A stretch of DNA of 64,000 nucleotides, taken from JBNGOQ01 sp050589645. GTDB lineage: Bacteria; Bacteroidota; Bacteroidia; Flavobacteriales; Flavobacteriaceae. A model generated the notes under the pieces. It was given only the letters and a program-made list of their open reading frames with translations. It ran no database searches and was not told where the DNA came from. Position 1 is the stretch's first letter. Each line of letters opens with the position of its first letter. The DNA lies in the NCBI RefSeq assembly GCF_050589645.1, contig NZ_JBNGOQ010000001.1:620001-684000 (forward strand), written 5' to 3'. The position numbers were made by a program, and so were the translations under genes. Of this stretch, positions 44,629 through 53,295 are shown in pieces.

Positions 44629-45713
44629 TCCGTCGGCTTTAAAATAGGGGTGTCCGCGTCCAATCCGGATAAGATCTCTATCTCTTCCAGGTTTTGTAGC
44701 CCTGTGGTGACGGTGATAACGCCTGCTGAGGTTCGCACCTTGTTTTCCCCGATCAAATAAGCTTTTGGAATAGTCAGCGCATTTTCCTTTTGGGCAATAA
44801 TGATGTTGCCCTCGCCGGCCAGGCCTGGGTACAGCACCTCCGGGGGTTTGGAAAAAGTGGCCTCTACCTTAAAGGTTTGTGACCGTTCGTCTTTTCGGGG
44901 ATAAATCTTGCTTACGGTAGCTTCAAACACCTCGGAGTTGTAGGCGTCAAGAGTAATCAAGGCAGCTTGACCGATTTTGAGCTTCACAATATCCACCTCG
45001 TCTACCAGCATTTCGATAATAAAGGCATCGGTGCGCCCAACGGCCGCCAAGGGTTCCATAGTAGTCACGATTTCACCTGTATTCTTGTAAAGCGCATATA
45101 CAGTACCGTTGATTTTGCTTTCCACCGTAAAGTCCTCGGTGGCGATCAAGGAAGTTTTATAGTTGTTCTCGGCCTGGCTCAACTGAGTCTCTAATTCGTT
45201 TTTGGTGCGATTGTACTTGCTCTGCAAGAGGGTCAGGTTATTGCGCGAAAGTTCAAAAGCCAACTTGCGGTTGTCATATTCAATTTTGGACCCGATCTGC
45301 TGTTCCCATAGGTTTTTTTGTCGCCCGTAGTTCACGGAGTCATTCTTCAGCTGCAATTTGGCAGCTTTGATCTCATCCAATATCGTGCTCAACACGGCTG
45401 CGCGCCCGTTATAGTTTTCACGGGCCAATTGTAGCGCGAGCAAGGCATTTTTGGTGTTTAGCTTGGGAGCGGTATTCTCTATTTGTAACAGTGGCGTGCC
45501 TTTTTGTACCGGATCCCCTTCCTCTACAAGGTTCTTCTCCAGAATGCCCCCAACAATGGCATAAGCTTGGTAAAGGCTGTCTGGCTGAATGGTTACCGAG
45601 GAATAGACCGATTCGGTGATTTCTGTCTTTGACGGGAGTATTTTTTCACCAGAGCTGTTGCAGCCCACCGCAATGAGTAGCAGTAGTGGTAAGCGCATAG
45701 ATATTCTAATCAT
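44625..45713 (-). CDS. MacA/HlyD-type periplasmic adaptor lipoprotein
   Basis: The product has 362 residues. A signal with Cys at VGCNSSG suggests lipidation. Then come a biotinyl-lipoyl-like half (GGILEKNLVEEGDPVQKGTPLLQIEN), a long helical hairpin (about 85-200), and the second lipoyl and beta-barrel part (VESKINGTVYALYKNTGEIV). It links an inner membrane exporter to the envelope. No outer membrane TolC gene is adjacent. Confidence 0.9.
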   Translation of the reverse strand: MIRISMRLPLLLLIAVGCNSSGEKILPSKTEITESVYSSVTIQPDSLYQAYAIVGGILEKNLVEEGDPVQKGTPLLQIENTAPKLNTKNALLALQLARENYNGRAAVLSTILDEIKAAKLQLKNDSVNYGRQKNLWEQQIGSKIEYDNRKLAFELSRNNLTLLQSKYNRTKNELETQLSQAENNYKTSLIATEDFTVESKINGTVYALYKNTGEIVTTMEPLAAVGRTDAFIIEMLVDEVDIVKLKIGQAALITLDAYNSEVFEATVSKIYPRKDERSQTFKVEATFSKPPEVLYPGLAGEGNIIIAQKENALTIPKAYLIGENKVRTSAGVITVTTGLQNLEEIEILSGLDADTPILKPTE

Positions 45714-45921
45714 AGTACCGGCTTTCTAAACTCAGAATAACAATAAATATACTTATAAAAGGAACAACTCCTCTAAGGATGCATTGCTGCTTCCCTAATG
45801 TTCCCTGTACTGCTATGACTTTTAATACCGACATGATTTTTGTTTTAAGGTCCTAAGGTAAACCAGGTGCCTAGCTTTCCTCCAAGGAACCATAGGCCTC
45901 TATACGGGTTTAAGGCGTTCA

Positions 45922-47013
45922 TTATTCGGTCATCAAATTGGACCTGATCAAAATGTACTCGTTTAAGTTGGCCATGTCTATGGCCCCGACCAATCTTTGT
46001 TCCTGGGTAACCGGAAAGAAGCTCCTACGTTCTTTCGCGATAAGCTGAAACACCTCTTTAACCGCTTCCGAAGCGTCTATGGTGCTGAAATCGGTATGCA
46101 TGATGTCCTTGATCTGCAACTCGGGATTTCCGGCGTGCTTAATGATATCTTTATGGTACAATACACCATGGATGCTATCGGTCTCGGCAACGACAAAATC
46201 CCGCTCCGAACCGGCCAGTACAATCTTCACCACCTCTTGAACGGTCTGTTCCGGACGGATTATCGTGATATTGGTGAGCATGGCCTGGTGTACACTATGG
46301 CCTTCCAAAAGGGATTCTTGTTTTACCATTTTGTTCTCACCATATGCCGCTATGAAAATAAAGAGGGCTATCAGTATTAAAAAGGGGTTAAATAAAAATC
46401 CCAGCACAAAAAAAACCACTGCCAATAGCTGTCCTATCCGGGCAGCGATATCCGTTGCCCTCACCCGATCCATCCTCAATGTCAAAAGCGCCCGGAGGAC
46501 ACGACCGCCATCCATAGGAAAAGCAGGAACCATGTTGAATACCACCAGCATTACATTGGCAATGAAGAGATAGAAAAAGAAGGTCTGTGGACTAGGGGTG
46601 TTAAGAAGTTCCAATATTTGCATCGGTTCTGAAGCAAGGTAGCCCCTTACAGGTATCAGAAAATACAAAACAATTGCGATGACCACGTTCACAGCGGGTC
46701 CGGCCAAGGCCACTAGAAGTTCCTGCGCGGGTTTCTCGGGCATTTTGTCCATGGAGGCCACACCGCCAATGGGTAAAAGGGTAATCTCCCGGGTGCGTAC
46801 ATTGAACTTTCGGGCGGTAAGCGCGTGACCCAACTCATGGAGTACCACACATAAAAAAAGGACAAGAATAAGGCTCGTGCTAAACAAGGAGGACTGCAGT
46901 GAGCCGCCCTGTTTTAGTTCGGAATAGACTATCCAGATCAATAGGAGCGCAAAGGTCCAATGCACTTGTATCTTAATATCCGCAACCCGACCAAGGTTTA
47001 ACACACCCTTCAT
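45922..47013 (-). CDS. site-2 protease (M50) with CBS domains
   Basis: The ATG at 47013 gives 363 residues and leaves the Crp/Fnr-like site upstream; an earlier start at 47070 would run across that site. Zinc motif HELGH has H59, E60 and H63 in VLHELGHALTARKF. The second ligand is in the AFPMDGGRVLRALL motif. The first 240 residues carry about six membrane helices. The C-terminal 120 form two CBS domains (MLTNITIIRPEQTVQEV and MHTDFSTIDASEAVKEV) that may bind adenosyl ligands. It cleaves membrane-embedded substrates, targets unknown. Confidence 0.93.
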   Translation of the reverse strand: MKGVLNLGRVADIKIQVHWTFALLLIWIVYSELKQGGSLQSSLFSTSLILVLFLCVVLHELGHALTARKFNVRTREITLLPIGGVASMDKMPEKPAQELLVALAGPAVNVVIAIVLYFLIPVRGYLASEPMQILELLNTPSPQTFFFYLFIANVMLVVFNMVPAFPMDGGRVLRALLTLRMDRVRATDIAARIGQLLAVVFFVLGFLFNPFLILIALFIFIAAYGENKMVKQESLLEGHSVHQAMLTNITIIRPEQTVQEVVKIVLAGSERDFVVAETDSIHGVLYHKDIIKHAGNPELQIKDIMHTDFSTIDASEAVKEVFQLIAKERRSFFPVTQEQRLVGAIDMANLNEYILIRSNLMTE

Positions 47014-47033
47014 AGGACAAAATTTTATTGTTG

Positions 47034-47076
47034 TGAAATTAGCCTCTTGTTGTGCCGTGGACAATGACAAATATCA
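47034..47076 (-). promoter_or_regulatory. Crp/Fnr-like site plus -7 box, site-2 protease
   Basis: The site TGACAAATATCA is at 47065-47076. On the minus strand TAATTTCA (complement of 47034-47041) follows after a 23-bp gap. Gene start is at 47013. Confidence 0.75.
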
Positions 47077-47216
47077 TATGGCAAAGCCGTAATTTTTGGG
47101 ACTTCTATACGTTGAGGAAGCACCATGGGGAATAAGAGCGGGTGTTCGAAACCATGAAATATAAATTTTGATCAAGAACTGGTGGAACCGAATAAATCGG
47201 AAAAAATTACCTAACA

Positions 47217-47259
47217 TGACCAATATCATTTTAGGGCCTGGGAAAGGCTATTATATTAG
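47217..47259 (+). promoter_or_regulatory. Crp/Fnr-like site plus -7 box, candidate small RNA
   Basis: TGACCAATATCA (47217-47228), a 23-bp gap, then TATATTAG (47252-47259). No ORF starts within 460 bp; a small RNA is proposed. Confidence 0.65.
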
Positions 47260-47263
47260 CGTC

Positions 47264-47480
47264 ATTATAAACAACGTTCATTGAGGAAAATCACAAGGCA
47301 TAATTTTTGGTGTTGCAAGACACCGAGGATTTAGGGTCGGTTTCAAGGATACTTTTAGGCTTTTCAGTTTTTCCATTGTCCTAGCAATAGCACAAGGTGT
47401 TTAACTGGCATAGGAGCTTAGCAGTAAACTTGATATCGTCCCGAGGGGCCGGGAGGCTTCGGCGTCCCGGTCTTTTTTTC
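47264..47480 (+). ncRNA. candidate non-coding RNA with Crp/Fnr-like promoter
   Basis: The stretch follows the promoter at 47217-47259 and contains no ATG on the plus strand up to the terminator at 47449-47479. Visible folding elements are GGTGT-TGCAAG-ACACC at about 47309-47324 and the terminator hairpin. The expected length is about 215 nt. It matches no RNA family I know. It lies between the divergent S2P gene and the DUF302 gene; its terminator would separate it from the latter. A long leader of DUF302 is the main alternative. Confidence 0.5.
47449..47479 (+). terminator. intrinsic terminator with UUCG tetraloop
   Basis: Arms CCGGGA-GC and GC-TCCCGG close a C(TTCG)G tetraloop, with one G.G mismatch in the stem, followed by TCTTTTTTT. 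It is a textbook intrinsic terminator and no coding gene ends just upstream. Confidence 0.85.
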
Positions 47481-47632
47481 ATATATAAAAGGCTGCCGCT
47501 ACCCTAAGATAGTGAAAGCCGAAAGTGAGGGTGACGACGCTATTTTTTTTGAAATCCCCTTTTTACATCATTTTAGCAATAAAACGATTTAAAAGAAGGA
47601 TTGCATTTAAGGACAAGTTGAATTTCTCACCG

Positions 47633-47659
47633 GAAACAGGAGGCATTGCCTCCTGTTTC
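47633..47659 (+). other. 12-bp hairpin in the DUF302 leader
   Basis: GAAACAGGAGGC and GCCTCCTGTTTC form a perfect 12-bp stem with an ATT loop, 64 bp before the DUF302 start, followed by a weak T-rich tail (TGTTTTA). It may be a terminator or a leader structure. Confidence 0.5.
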
Positions 47660-47722
47660 TGTTTTAGATCGGGCCATAGGATATGGTCGGCGGTATACAA
47701 ACAAGGACATGGAAACATCATT

Positions 47723-48112
47723 ATGAAATATTACTACAACACGGTTTTGAGAAACCAAGGCTTCCACGAAACTGTCCAGAAGGTTATAGAAGCCCTAAAG
47801 AAAGAAAAGTTTGGGGTGCTTACCACCATTGACCTTAAAGCTACCTTTAAGAAAAAGTTGGAGGTAGACTTTAGAAATTACGTCATTTTGGGAGCTTGCA
47901 ACCCTCCTTTTGCCTACAAAGCATTGCAGGCAGAGGATAAGATCGGGACACTGCTCCCCTGCAATGTCATTGTTCAGGAAAAAGAAGCTGGTCTTATCGA
48001 GGTGTCGGCCGTAAACCCTATGGTTTCCATGCAGGGCGTGGACAATGATTCCTTGGAGGATATTGCCACTGAGGTAGCCGCTAAGCTTCAAAATGTTATA
48101 AGCTCTTTATAG
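47723..48112 (+). CDS. DUF302 family protein
   Basis: The ATG at 47723 gives 129 residues; the open frame extends upstream to 47525 but that part has no protein-like pattern and contains the hairpin. The DUF302 motif is visible: KFGVLTTIDLKATFKKKLEVDFRNYVILGACNPPFAYKAL...GTLLPCNVIVQE. The domain fold is known, its function is not; members are common in sulfur and stress gene clusters. Confidence 0.9.
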   Translation: MKYYYNTVLRNQGFHETVQKVIEALKKEKFGVLTTIDLKATFKKKLEVDFRNYVILGACNPPFAYKALQAEDKIGTLLPCNVIVQEKEAGLIEVSAVNPMVSMQGVDNDSLEDIATEVAAKLQNVISSL

Positions 48113-48143
48113 GCAGGTCTTCCCTGGCTTACATTTTCACTGC

Positions 48144-48186
48144 TGATAAATATCAGTTTTCACGCCCTTTGGCTTTTGTACATTTA
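48144..48186 (+). promoter_or_regulatory. Crp/Fnr-like site plus -7 box, flavin reductase operon
   Basis: TGATAAATATCA (48144-48155), a 23-bp gap, then TACATTTA (48179-48186). Gene start is at 48211. Confidence 0.8.
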
Positions 48187-48210
48187 AAAGGACCTACCTA
48201 ATACGGTTCT

Positions 48211-48822
48211 ATGGATAAGGAATTATTGAAAGATTTTATACCCTTGGAAACCCAAGCACCGATTTGGGATCGTTTCTTTATGGTTGCTCCTTTGGTCGTT
48301 ATAGGGACCAAAGAAGGAAAAGGATATGATTTGGCGCCTAAACATATGGCCACCCCCTTGGGACATTCAAATTACTTTGGTTTCGTGTGTACTCCGTCTC
48401 ATGCCACCTATCACAATGTGAAGAAAACAGGGGAATTTGCCGTAAGTTTTCCATTACCGGACCAAATTACGCTTGCCTCCCTTAGTGCTTCGCCCAGATC
48501 GGGTCAGGAAGCCAAATCCAAGGACATTGTACAGGCATTGCCCACGATTAAGACCCCTACTATTGATGCGCTCTTTATTGGAAATTCCTATCTCTATCTG
48601 GAGTGTCAGCTGTTTAAGATAATTGATGGATTTGATGCCCATAGTTTTATAACCGGAAAGATAAGTGCTGCATACGTGCATAAAGAATACCAGAAGGTTT
48701 CCGATGCTGACGAACAACTGCAAATGTATCAACATCCTTTATTGGCTTATGTGGCCAATGGGCGTTTTGCCAAGCTTTCCGAAACCTTCAATTTCCCTTT
48801 TCCAAAGGACTTTAAACGATGA
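48211..48822 (+). CDS. flavin reductase-like FMN-binding protein
   Basis: The product has 203 residues. The split-barrel flavin reductase pattern is visible (PLVVIGTKEG...KHMATPLGHSNYFGFVCTPSHATYHNVKKTGEFAVSFP). It would bind FMN and reduce it with NAD(P)H or act as a flavin-dependent oxidoreductase. It heads an operon with the M20 peptidase (4-bp overlap) and a P-loop protein, under a Crp/Fnr-like promoter. Confidence 0.88.
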   Translation: MDKELLKDFIPLETQAPIWDRFFMVAPLVVIGTKEGKGYDLAPKHMATPLGHSNYFGFVCTPSHATYHNVKKTGEFAVSFPLPDQITLASLSASPRSGQEAKSKDIVQALPTIKTPTIDALFIGNSYLYLECQLFKIIDGFDAHSFITGKISAAYVHKEYQKVSDADEQLQMYQHPLLAYVANGRFAKLSETFNFPFPKDFKR

Positions 48823-49994
48823 CGGGGCGGGTAGAAATTATTGCAGGGGTAAGAAAGTATCTCGAGTTGCATCGAGAAGAGATGCTACATTTTTTAAAAC
48901 GGCTGGTCGCCTTGGAAACACCTTCCACATCAGTAGACAAACAGCATAGGCTGTTGCATTTCCTGAAGGAAAGATTGGAAAGTATGGGTTATTTGACCCT
49001 TCATGTACCTGGTAAGGTTACAGGGGGCTACCTATATGCAAGGCCACGCCTTCGAAATAAGGCCCTGCCCGTTCAACTTGTCGTAGGGCATTGTGATACC
49101 GTGTGGCCGATCAATACACTAAAAGAAATGCCCCTATCCGATAAAAACGGAAAACTAAAGGGGCCTGGGGTTTATGACATGAAGGCCGGACTAACCCAAT
49201 TGATATTTTCAGTGGCGGCGATCAAGGCAATGGCTCTGCCCCTGATGGTAACACCGCTGGTTTTGATCAATTCCGATGAGGAAATAGGGAGCAGGGAGTC
49301 TACCTATGCCATACGTCGTTTGGCTAAGATTGCCGATCGTGCATTTGTCTTGGAGCCTCCTTTGGGTTTGGAGGGAAGCTTAAAGACGGCCAGAAAGGGA
49401 TTGGGACGTTTCATAATCACCGTAAAGGGAAAGGCGGCGCACGCAGGTCTAGACCCTTCCAAGGGTATTAATGCCATAGTGGAACTATCGCATCAAGTGC
49501 AAAAATTGTATGCGATGAACGATATAAAAAGAGGAATCACGGTAAATGTTGGCACTATAGAGGGAGGTATTTCCCCCAATGTGGTGGCCCCTGAGAGTCG
49601 GGCCGTCATAGACGTCCGGGTACTTACCGAAGCCGACGGGAAATACATTTCAAAAAAAATCAGGGAACTAAAACCGCTGTTCAAAGAGGTTGTATTGGAC
49701 ATCCAGGGAGGTATGGGTCGCCCTCCCATGGAACGTACGACCAGAAACCAAAAATTGTGGGAGCTGGCCAAGCGCGAAGGAAAGGGTCTAGGAATTGAGC
49801 TTGACCAGGCTACGGCCGGTGGAGGCTCTGATGCCAATACCACCAGCTTGTTCACCGCAACGCTCGACGGGCTTGGAACACCGGGTGATGGTGCCCATGC
49901 AAGCCATGAGTATATCCTTAGTAACAAATTGACGGAAAGAACGGCTTTGTTAACCCTGTTGCTGGCAATGGAACCATTAAATTCAGCACCATGA
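48819..49994 (+). CDS. M20 family metallopeptidase (carboxypeptidase G2-like)
   Basis: The product has 391 residues. Zinc ligands and catalytic residues are recognisable: GHCDTVWP (His and Asp), GVYDMKAG (bridging Asp), NSDEEIGS (catalytic Glu), and the C-terminal DGAHASHEY His. The dimerisation domain has the KAAHAGLDPSKGINAI motif. It would hydrolyse a C-terminal amino acid, perhaps Glu. The start overlaps the flavin reductase stop and the stop overlaps the next start, each by 4 bp. Confidence 0.93.
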   Translation: MTGRVEIIAGVRKYLELHREEMLHFLKRLVALETPSTSVDKQHRLLHFLKERLESMGYLTLHVPGKVTGGYLYARPRLRNKALPVQLVVGHCDTVWPINTLKEMPLSDKNGKLKGPGVYDMKAGLTQLIFSVAAIKAMALPLMVTPLVLINSDEEIGSRESTYAIRRLAKIADRAFVLEPPLGLEGSLKTARKGLGRFIITVKGKAAHAGLDPSKGINAIVELSHQVQKLYAMNDIKRGITVNVGTIEGGISPNVVAPESRAVIDVRVLTEADGKYISKKIRELKPLFKEVVLDIQGGMGRPPMERTTRNQKLWELAKREGKGLGIELDQATAGGGSDANTTSLFTATLDGLGTPGDGAHASHEYILSNKLTERTALLTLLLAMEPLNSAP

Positions 49995-51034
49995 ACCATA
50001 AATATATCTTTACCTCCTTGACACGTATTTCGGATCTTCAGGAGAAGGGGTTTACAGTCAAAAAGATACCCAAGGAACAATGGGAAACAGGTGATTATGT
50101 CGTTTGTAAAATTGTGAATCCGGGCAGCGATAGCCTAAAATTAGAACTTCCCAATGGGCGAATGCGCGGGGTAATACGGGGGGAATCCTTCGTGGGGGCC
50201 TTGGGCGAACGCTTTGCCACTTTGGAAGCTACCGGAACGTGGCGCAAGGTGGAAGACGACCTTAAAATGAGTGTATTGACTGGAGCGGGCCTAGTGGGCA
50301 AGCTTACGTCCAAATCCGTATTCCTACCGAAAATGATGAAAGTTGCCTATAGCGGGCATGCATTCAGACAAGCTTCCAAACAGACCATGGAATCCTTTGT
50401 GGAACCCGTAGCGGAAACCGCTTTCGCCATTCCCGTAATCCTCTTTGTGGGAACTTCCATGTCTGCGGGAAAGACCACCTCTGCCCGAATCGTGACCAAC
50501 ATGTTGAAACAGGCGGGGTATAAGGTAGTTGGCGCTAAGCTTACAGGGGCGGGCCGTCTCAAGGACATATTGGCCGTTAAGGATGCAGGTGCCGATGTTG
50601 TGTTGGATTTTGTGGATGTGGGACTGCCTTCATCCATTTGTCCTAGGGAGACATATAAAAGTAGGTTACGGCAACTTTTAAACAGAATTTCCCGCGCTGA
50701 GGCCGATGTGGCCGTTATTGAGATTGGCGCGTCCCCACTTGAGCCTTACAATGGGGATATAGCCATAAATACCATACGTGATCAAATAAAATGTACTATC
50801 CTTAGCGCCTCGGATCCCTATGCTGTCTACGGACTCATGAAAGCCTTTGACCTGGTGCCGGATATTGTAACCGGGGTCGCCACCAATACCTTGGCCGGGG
50901 TTAGCATGGTAGAAAAACTCTGTAAGGTTAGGGCCCTGAACTTGATCGATCCCACTACACAACCGGTCCTGGAAAAGATTTTAAAAGAAGCTTTGATGCC
51001 GATCCGGGATTTGGATTCGGGCGATCCAGAGTAA
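49991..51034 (+). CDS. P-loop NTPase-like protein (possible DUF1611 relative)
   Basis: The product has 347 residues. A Walker A-type motif GTSMSAGKTT is near residue 155; upstream is a beta-rich N-terminal part, downstream a nucleotide-binding fold with DVAVIEIGASPLEPYNGD. The pattern resembles DUF1611/DgcN-type proteins, linked in some bacteria to D-amino acid or dipeptide metabolism, which would fit the M20 partner. The assignment is tentative. It is the last gene of the operon. Confidence 0.7.
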   Translation: MNHKYIFTSLTRISDLQEKGFTVKKIPKEQWETGDYVVCKIVNPGSDSLKLELPNGRMRGVIRGESFVGALGERFATLEATGTWRKVEDDLKMSVLTGAGLVGKLTSKSVFLPKMMKVAYSGHAFRQASKQTMESFVEPVAETAFAIPVILFVGTSMSAGKTTSARIVTNMLKQAGYKVVGAKLTGAGRLKDILAVKDAGADVVLDFVDVGLPSSICPRETYKSRLRQLLNRISRAEADVAVIEIGASPLEPYNGDIAINTIRDQIKCTILSASDPYAVYGLMKAFDLVPDIVTGVATNTLAGVSMVEKLCKVRALNLIDPTTQPVLEKILKEALMPIRDLDSGDPE

Positions 51035-51087
51035 TAAGGTGGGACACCTCAGCACATTGTTAATCAGGGTGCCATAAAAAATGGGAC

Positions 51088-51125
51088 GGGCAAAACCGCA
51101 TGTAGAAATCCACCCAGTTTTGCCC
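51088..51125. terminator. hairpin after the P-loop gene
   Basis: GGGCAAAAC (51088-51096) pairs with GTTTTGCCC (51117-51125), a 9-bp stem. It is located between convergent genes and is probably a bidirectional terminator, though the T run lies within the stem. Confidence 0.5.
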
Positions 51126-51149
51126 TATCGAGCCAGCCTCCCCCAAGGG

Positions 51150-51518
51150 TTAGGCCATTTCTCTATCCTTGCGTCTATTTTCGGCAAGTTTTTCAATCAG
51201 GTCAGGGACTTTTTCAAAGGCGGCCGCCAGGCCATGGGTCTTTCCGGCCTCGAGAAAGGAAATTTCATCGGCCTTGGTCACCAAGAAACCGATGGGCTCT
51301 ATACCAATCCCTGCACCGGCTCCCATGCCTTGTCCCTTACGGGATTTGGCCTCGGTGCCTTCTCCGCCACCAGATCCAAATCCCATACCTACTTTGATTA
51401 CGGGGACACATTTAAATTCCCCAAGATCAAATTGCTCGCCAACAACAGTTTCTGTTTTGGCCTCGGACTTTATAAAATCCGTAATCTTTGTCAATAATTC
51501 TTCAAAATGTAAATCCAT
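51150..51518 (-). CDS. GerW/YtfJ family protein
   Basis: The product has 122 residues with the GerW pattern VVGEQFDLGEFKCVPVIKVGMGFGSGGGEG, a glycine-rich middle, and IEPIGFLVTKADEISFL. The family is named from Bacillus spore germination but is widespread in non-sporulating bacteria with unknown role. It lies 10 bp after a DUF2953-like gene, the same pairing as ytfI-ytfJ of Bacillus subtilis. Confidence 0.9.
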   Translation of the reverse strand: MDLHFEELLTKITDFIKSEAKTETVVGEQFDLGEFKCVPVIKVGMGFGSGGGEGTEAKSRKGQGMGAGAGIGIEPIGFLVTKADEISFLEAGKTHGLAAAFEKVPDLIEKLAENRRKDREMA

Positions 51519-51528
51519 AAGATGATTC

Positions 51529-52029
51529 TTAAAAGTTAATAAACGATTTAATTATACGTATTGGCCTGTTCTGTATATGCAGCGCCATTCTATTCCTTCC
51601 TTCAAAGTTGATATGAAACGACCCTATGTGGTAGTCCAGAAATACAAATAAGGGATACAGTTTTGCATTTGAGGTGCAATTCCCGGTGTCCAGATCTACT
51701 AATAGGCGCTTCACTTTGAAGGATTTCAACATCCGTAGGCCTTTTCGTAGGCCCAGGCTCTTCTTGCTTTTTCCAACCTTCTTTTTCTTTTGGGTCTTTT
51801 TTTTCGGTGCTCGTTTCCACTTTAAGGGATAGAGGTAGAATTTCATGAAGAGAAGCGTCAGTTTTATTCTCAAAAGCTCTTCTTTATGCATCTCCAGGTT
51901 TGCCTTGGCCAGACTTCCAAAGCTAAGGTCATAACGTTGGGTGGCCGTGTCCATATAGAAATTTATGGGGGCAAGCAACACGTAAGCCAAAACCAAAAAA
52001 AACAGAATGAAAACAACAGTCAGCCACAT
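51529..52029 (-). CDS. DUF2953-like membrane-anchored protein
   Basis: The ATG at 52029 gives 166 residues beginning with a membrane helix (WLTVVFILFFLVLAYVLL). A very basic linker (KRAPKKKTQKKKKVGKSKKS) precedes a segment LVDLDTGNCTSNAKLYPLFVFLDYHIG that fits DUF2953/YtfI. The start at 52074 would add 15 residues without a clear signal and overlap the promoter. A Crp/Fnr-like site lies 46 bp upstream. Confidence 0.75.
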   Translation of the reverse strand: MWLTVVFILFFLVLAYVLLAPINFYMDTATQRYDLSFGSLAKANLEMHKEELLRIKLTLLFMKFYLYPLKWKRAPKKKTQKKKKVGKSKKSLGLRKGLRMLKSFKVKRLLVDLDTGNCTSNAKLYPLFVFLDYHIGSFHINFEGRNRMALHIQNRPIRIIKSFINF

Positions 52030-52043
52030 GTTTTTGTTTTCTG

Positions 52044-52117
52044 CAAAGGAAGTGAAGTAGGGACCACAACACAATGATATTGGTCATTCTTGAGCAACCT
52101 ATGGGGCAATATCTTTG
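52044..52117. promoter_or_regulatory. bidirectional Crp/Fnr-like promoter
   Basis: The central site is TGATATTGGTCA (52075-52086). Plus strand: perfect TATCTTTG (52110-52117) at 23 bp. Minus strand: TTCCTTTG (complement of 52044-52051) at 23 bp, a weaker box. It serves the DUF2953-like gene and a long plus-strand leader. Confidence 0.7.
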
Positions 52118-52505
52118 GGTAGTTAAACAAATGAATGGGCAAGATATGCGATGGGAAAGGCTGACTATGGAAATTCGGTCAAAGGGGGTGGCTTTTTCTT
52201 GAAAATAGCGCCCCGTTTTGGGCCCTGGGTTGCTATCTTGGGAAGCAGGATTCGGTTTTGGGCAGAGGATTTTTCAAACCATTGAAATTCTGATGATTGA
52301 CGCATAAATAAGGGCCTTGAATGTTTTGATTTCATCTGGAATATTCGTAAATTTAAAAGAATGGTCCTTTCCAAAAAGGAAGCTTTAGGTCTTCTTTTTG
52401 CGTTAAAAATGGATAGCCCAACAGGAACAAAGTTGCCCCGATCCGGTTTTTGGCTTTTCTCTTCGATCTTGCGTAAAGTATTGCAGTAATCTAAAATATA
52501 AAACT
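52118..52505 (+). other. 388-bp leader or empty stretch before the SPFH gene
   Basis: The region follows a Crp/Fnr-like promoter but no substantial ORF appears; the best is a 23-codon frame starting at about 52131. A weak hairpin TCCTTT-CCAA-AAAGGA occurs at about 52366. It may be a long 5' leader or hold a small RNA. Confidence 0.4.
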
Positions 52506-53246
52506 ATGAATCCGTTGTTATTATTTGCTATCATCCTTGGCCTGATATTGCTGGCCGGGATACGAATTGTTTTTGAATACAAGAGAGCGCTAAAGTTCCG
52601 ATTTGGAAAGTACATAAAGACCCTACAACCCGGCTTTAGGTGGATTATACCCATTGTAGAGACCATTCAGATCGTGGACATTCGGGTAATTACCATAAAC
52701 GTGGTGTCCCAGGAGGTCATGACCGAGGACAATGTACCCTGCAGTATTGACGGGGTAGTGTTTTTTAAGATCAACGATCCGGAAAGGGCCGTACTGGAAG
52801 TGGAGGAATATTCATTTGCGATCACACAGCTGTCCCAGGCCGCTTTGCGCGATGTATGCGGTAAGGTAGAATTGGATACCATTTTGTCCAAGCGGGAGGA
52901 GATGGGAAATAACATAAAACATATTGTTGAAAAGGAGACCAAGGAATGGGGCATTGAGATCTTGGATGTAAAGATCAAGGATATCCAGTTGCCCGAAAAT
53001 ATGAAAAGAATGATGGCCAATCAGGCCGAGGCGGAACGCTCTAGAAGGGCGCGGATCATTCTGGCAGAAGCGGAAGAACAGGCTGCGGGGAAATTACTGG
53101 AGGCAGGATTGCAAATCGATAAGTCGCCTTCGGCCATCAAGCTAAGATTGTATCAGACACTCTCCAATATAGCTGCCGAGAAAAACTCTACCATTCTGTT
53201 TCCCTTTCCAGAAGAGGTATTGCCGCGGGACGCCAAAAAAGAGTAG
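52506..53246 (+). CDS. SPFH/band 7 (slipin-type) membrane protein
   Basis: The product has 246 residues: one N-terminal membrane segment (LLLFAIILGLILLAGIRIVF), then a band 7 domain with FRFGKYIKTLQPGFRWIIPIVETI and VTINVVSQEVMTEDNVPCSIDGVVFFKI, and a helical end with RARIILAEAEEQAAGK. Slipin/stomatin proteins organise membrane microdomains. No NfeD partner gene is next to it. Confidence 0.93.
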   Translation: MNPLLLFAIILGLILLAGIRIVFEYKRALKFRFGKYIKTLQPGFRWIIPIVETIQIVDIRVITINVVSQEVMTEDNVPCSIDGVVFFKINDPERAVLEVEEYSFAITQLSQAALRDVCGKVELDTILSKREEMGNNIKHIVEKETKEWGIEILDVKIKDIQLPENMKRMMANQAEAERSRRARIILAEAEEQAAGKLLEAGLQIDKSPSAIKLRLYQTLSNIAAEKNSTILFPFPEEVLPRDAKKE

Positions 53247-53295
53247 TGTTCGTCCCAGAAAAAAGACTTACAAGCAAATGAATTGCGGATTAGGG

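Noticed and set aside
47525..47722. Upstream extension of the DUF302 frame to 47525
   Set aside because: The extra 66 residues show no domain pattern and contain the 12-bp hairpin; ATG 47723 is the domain start.
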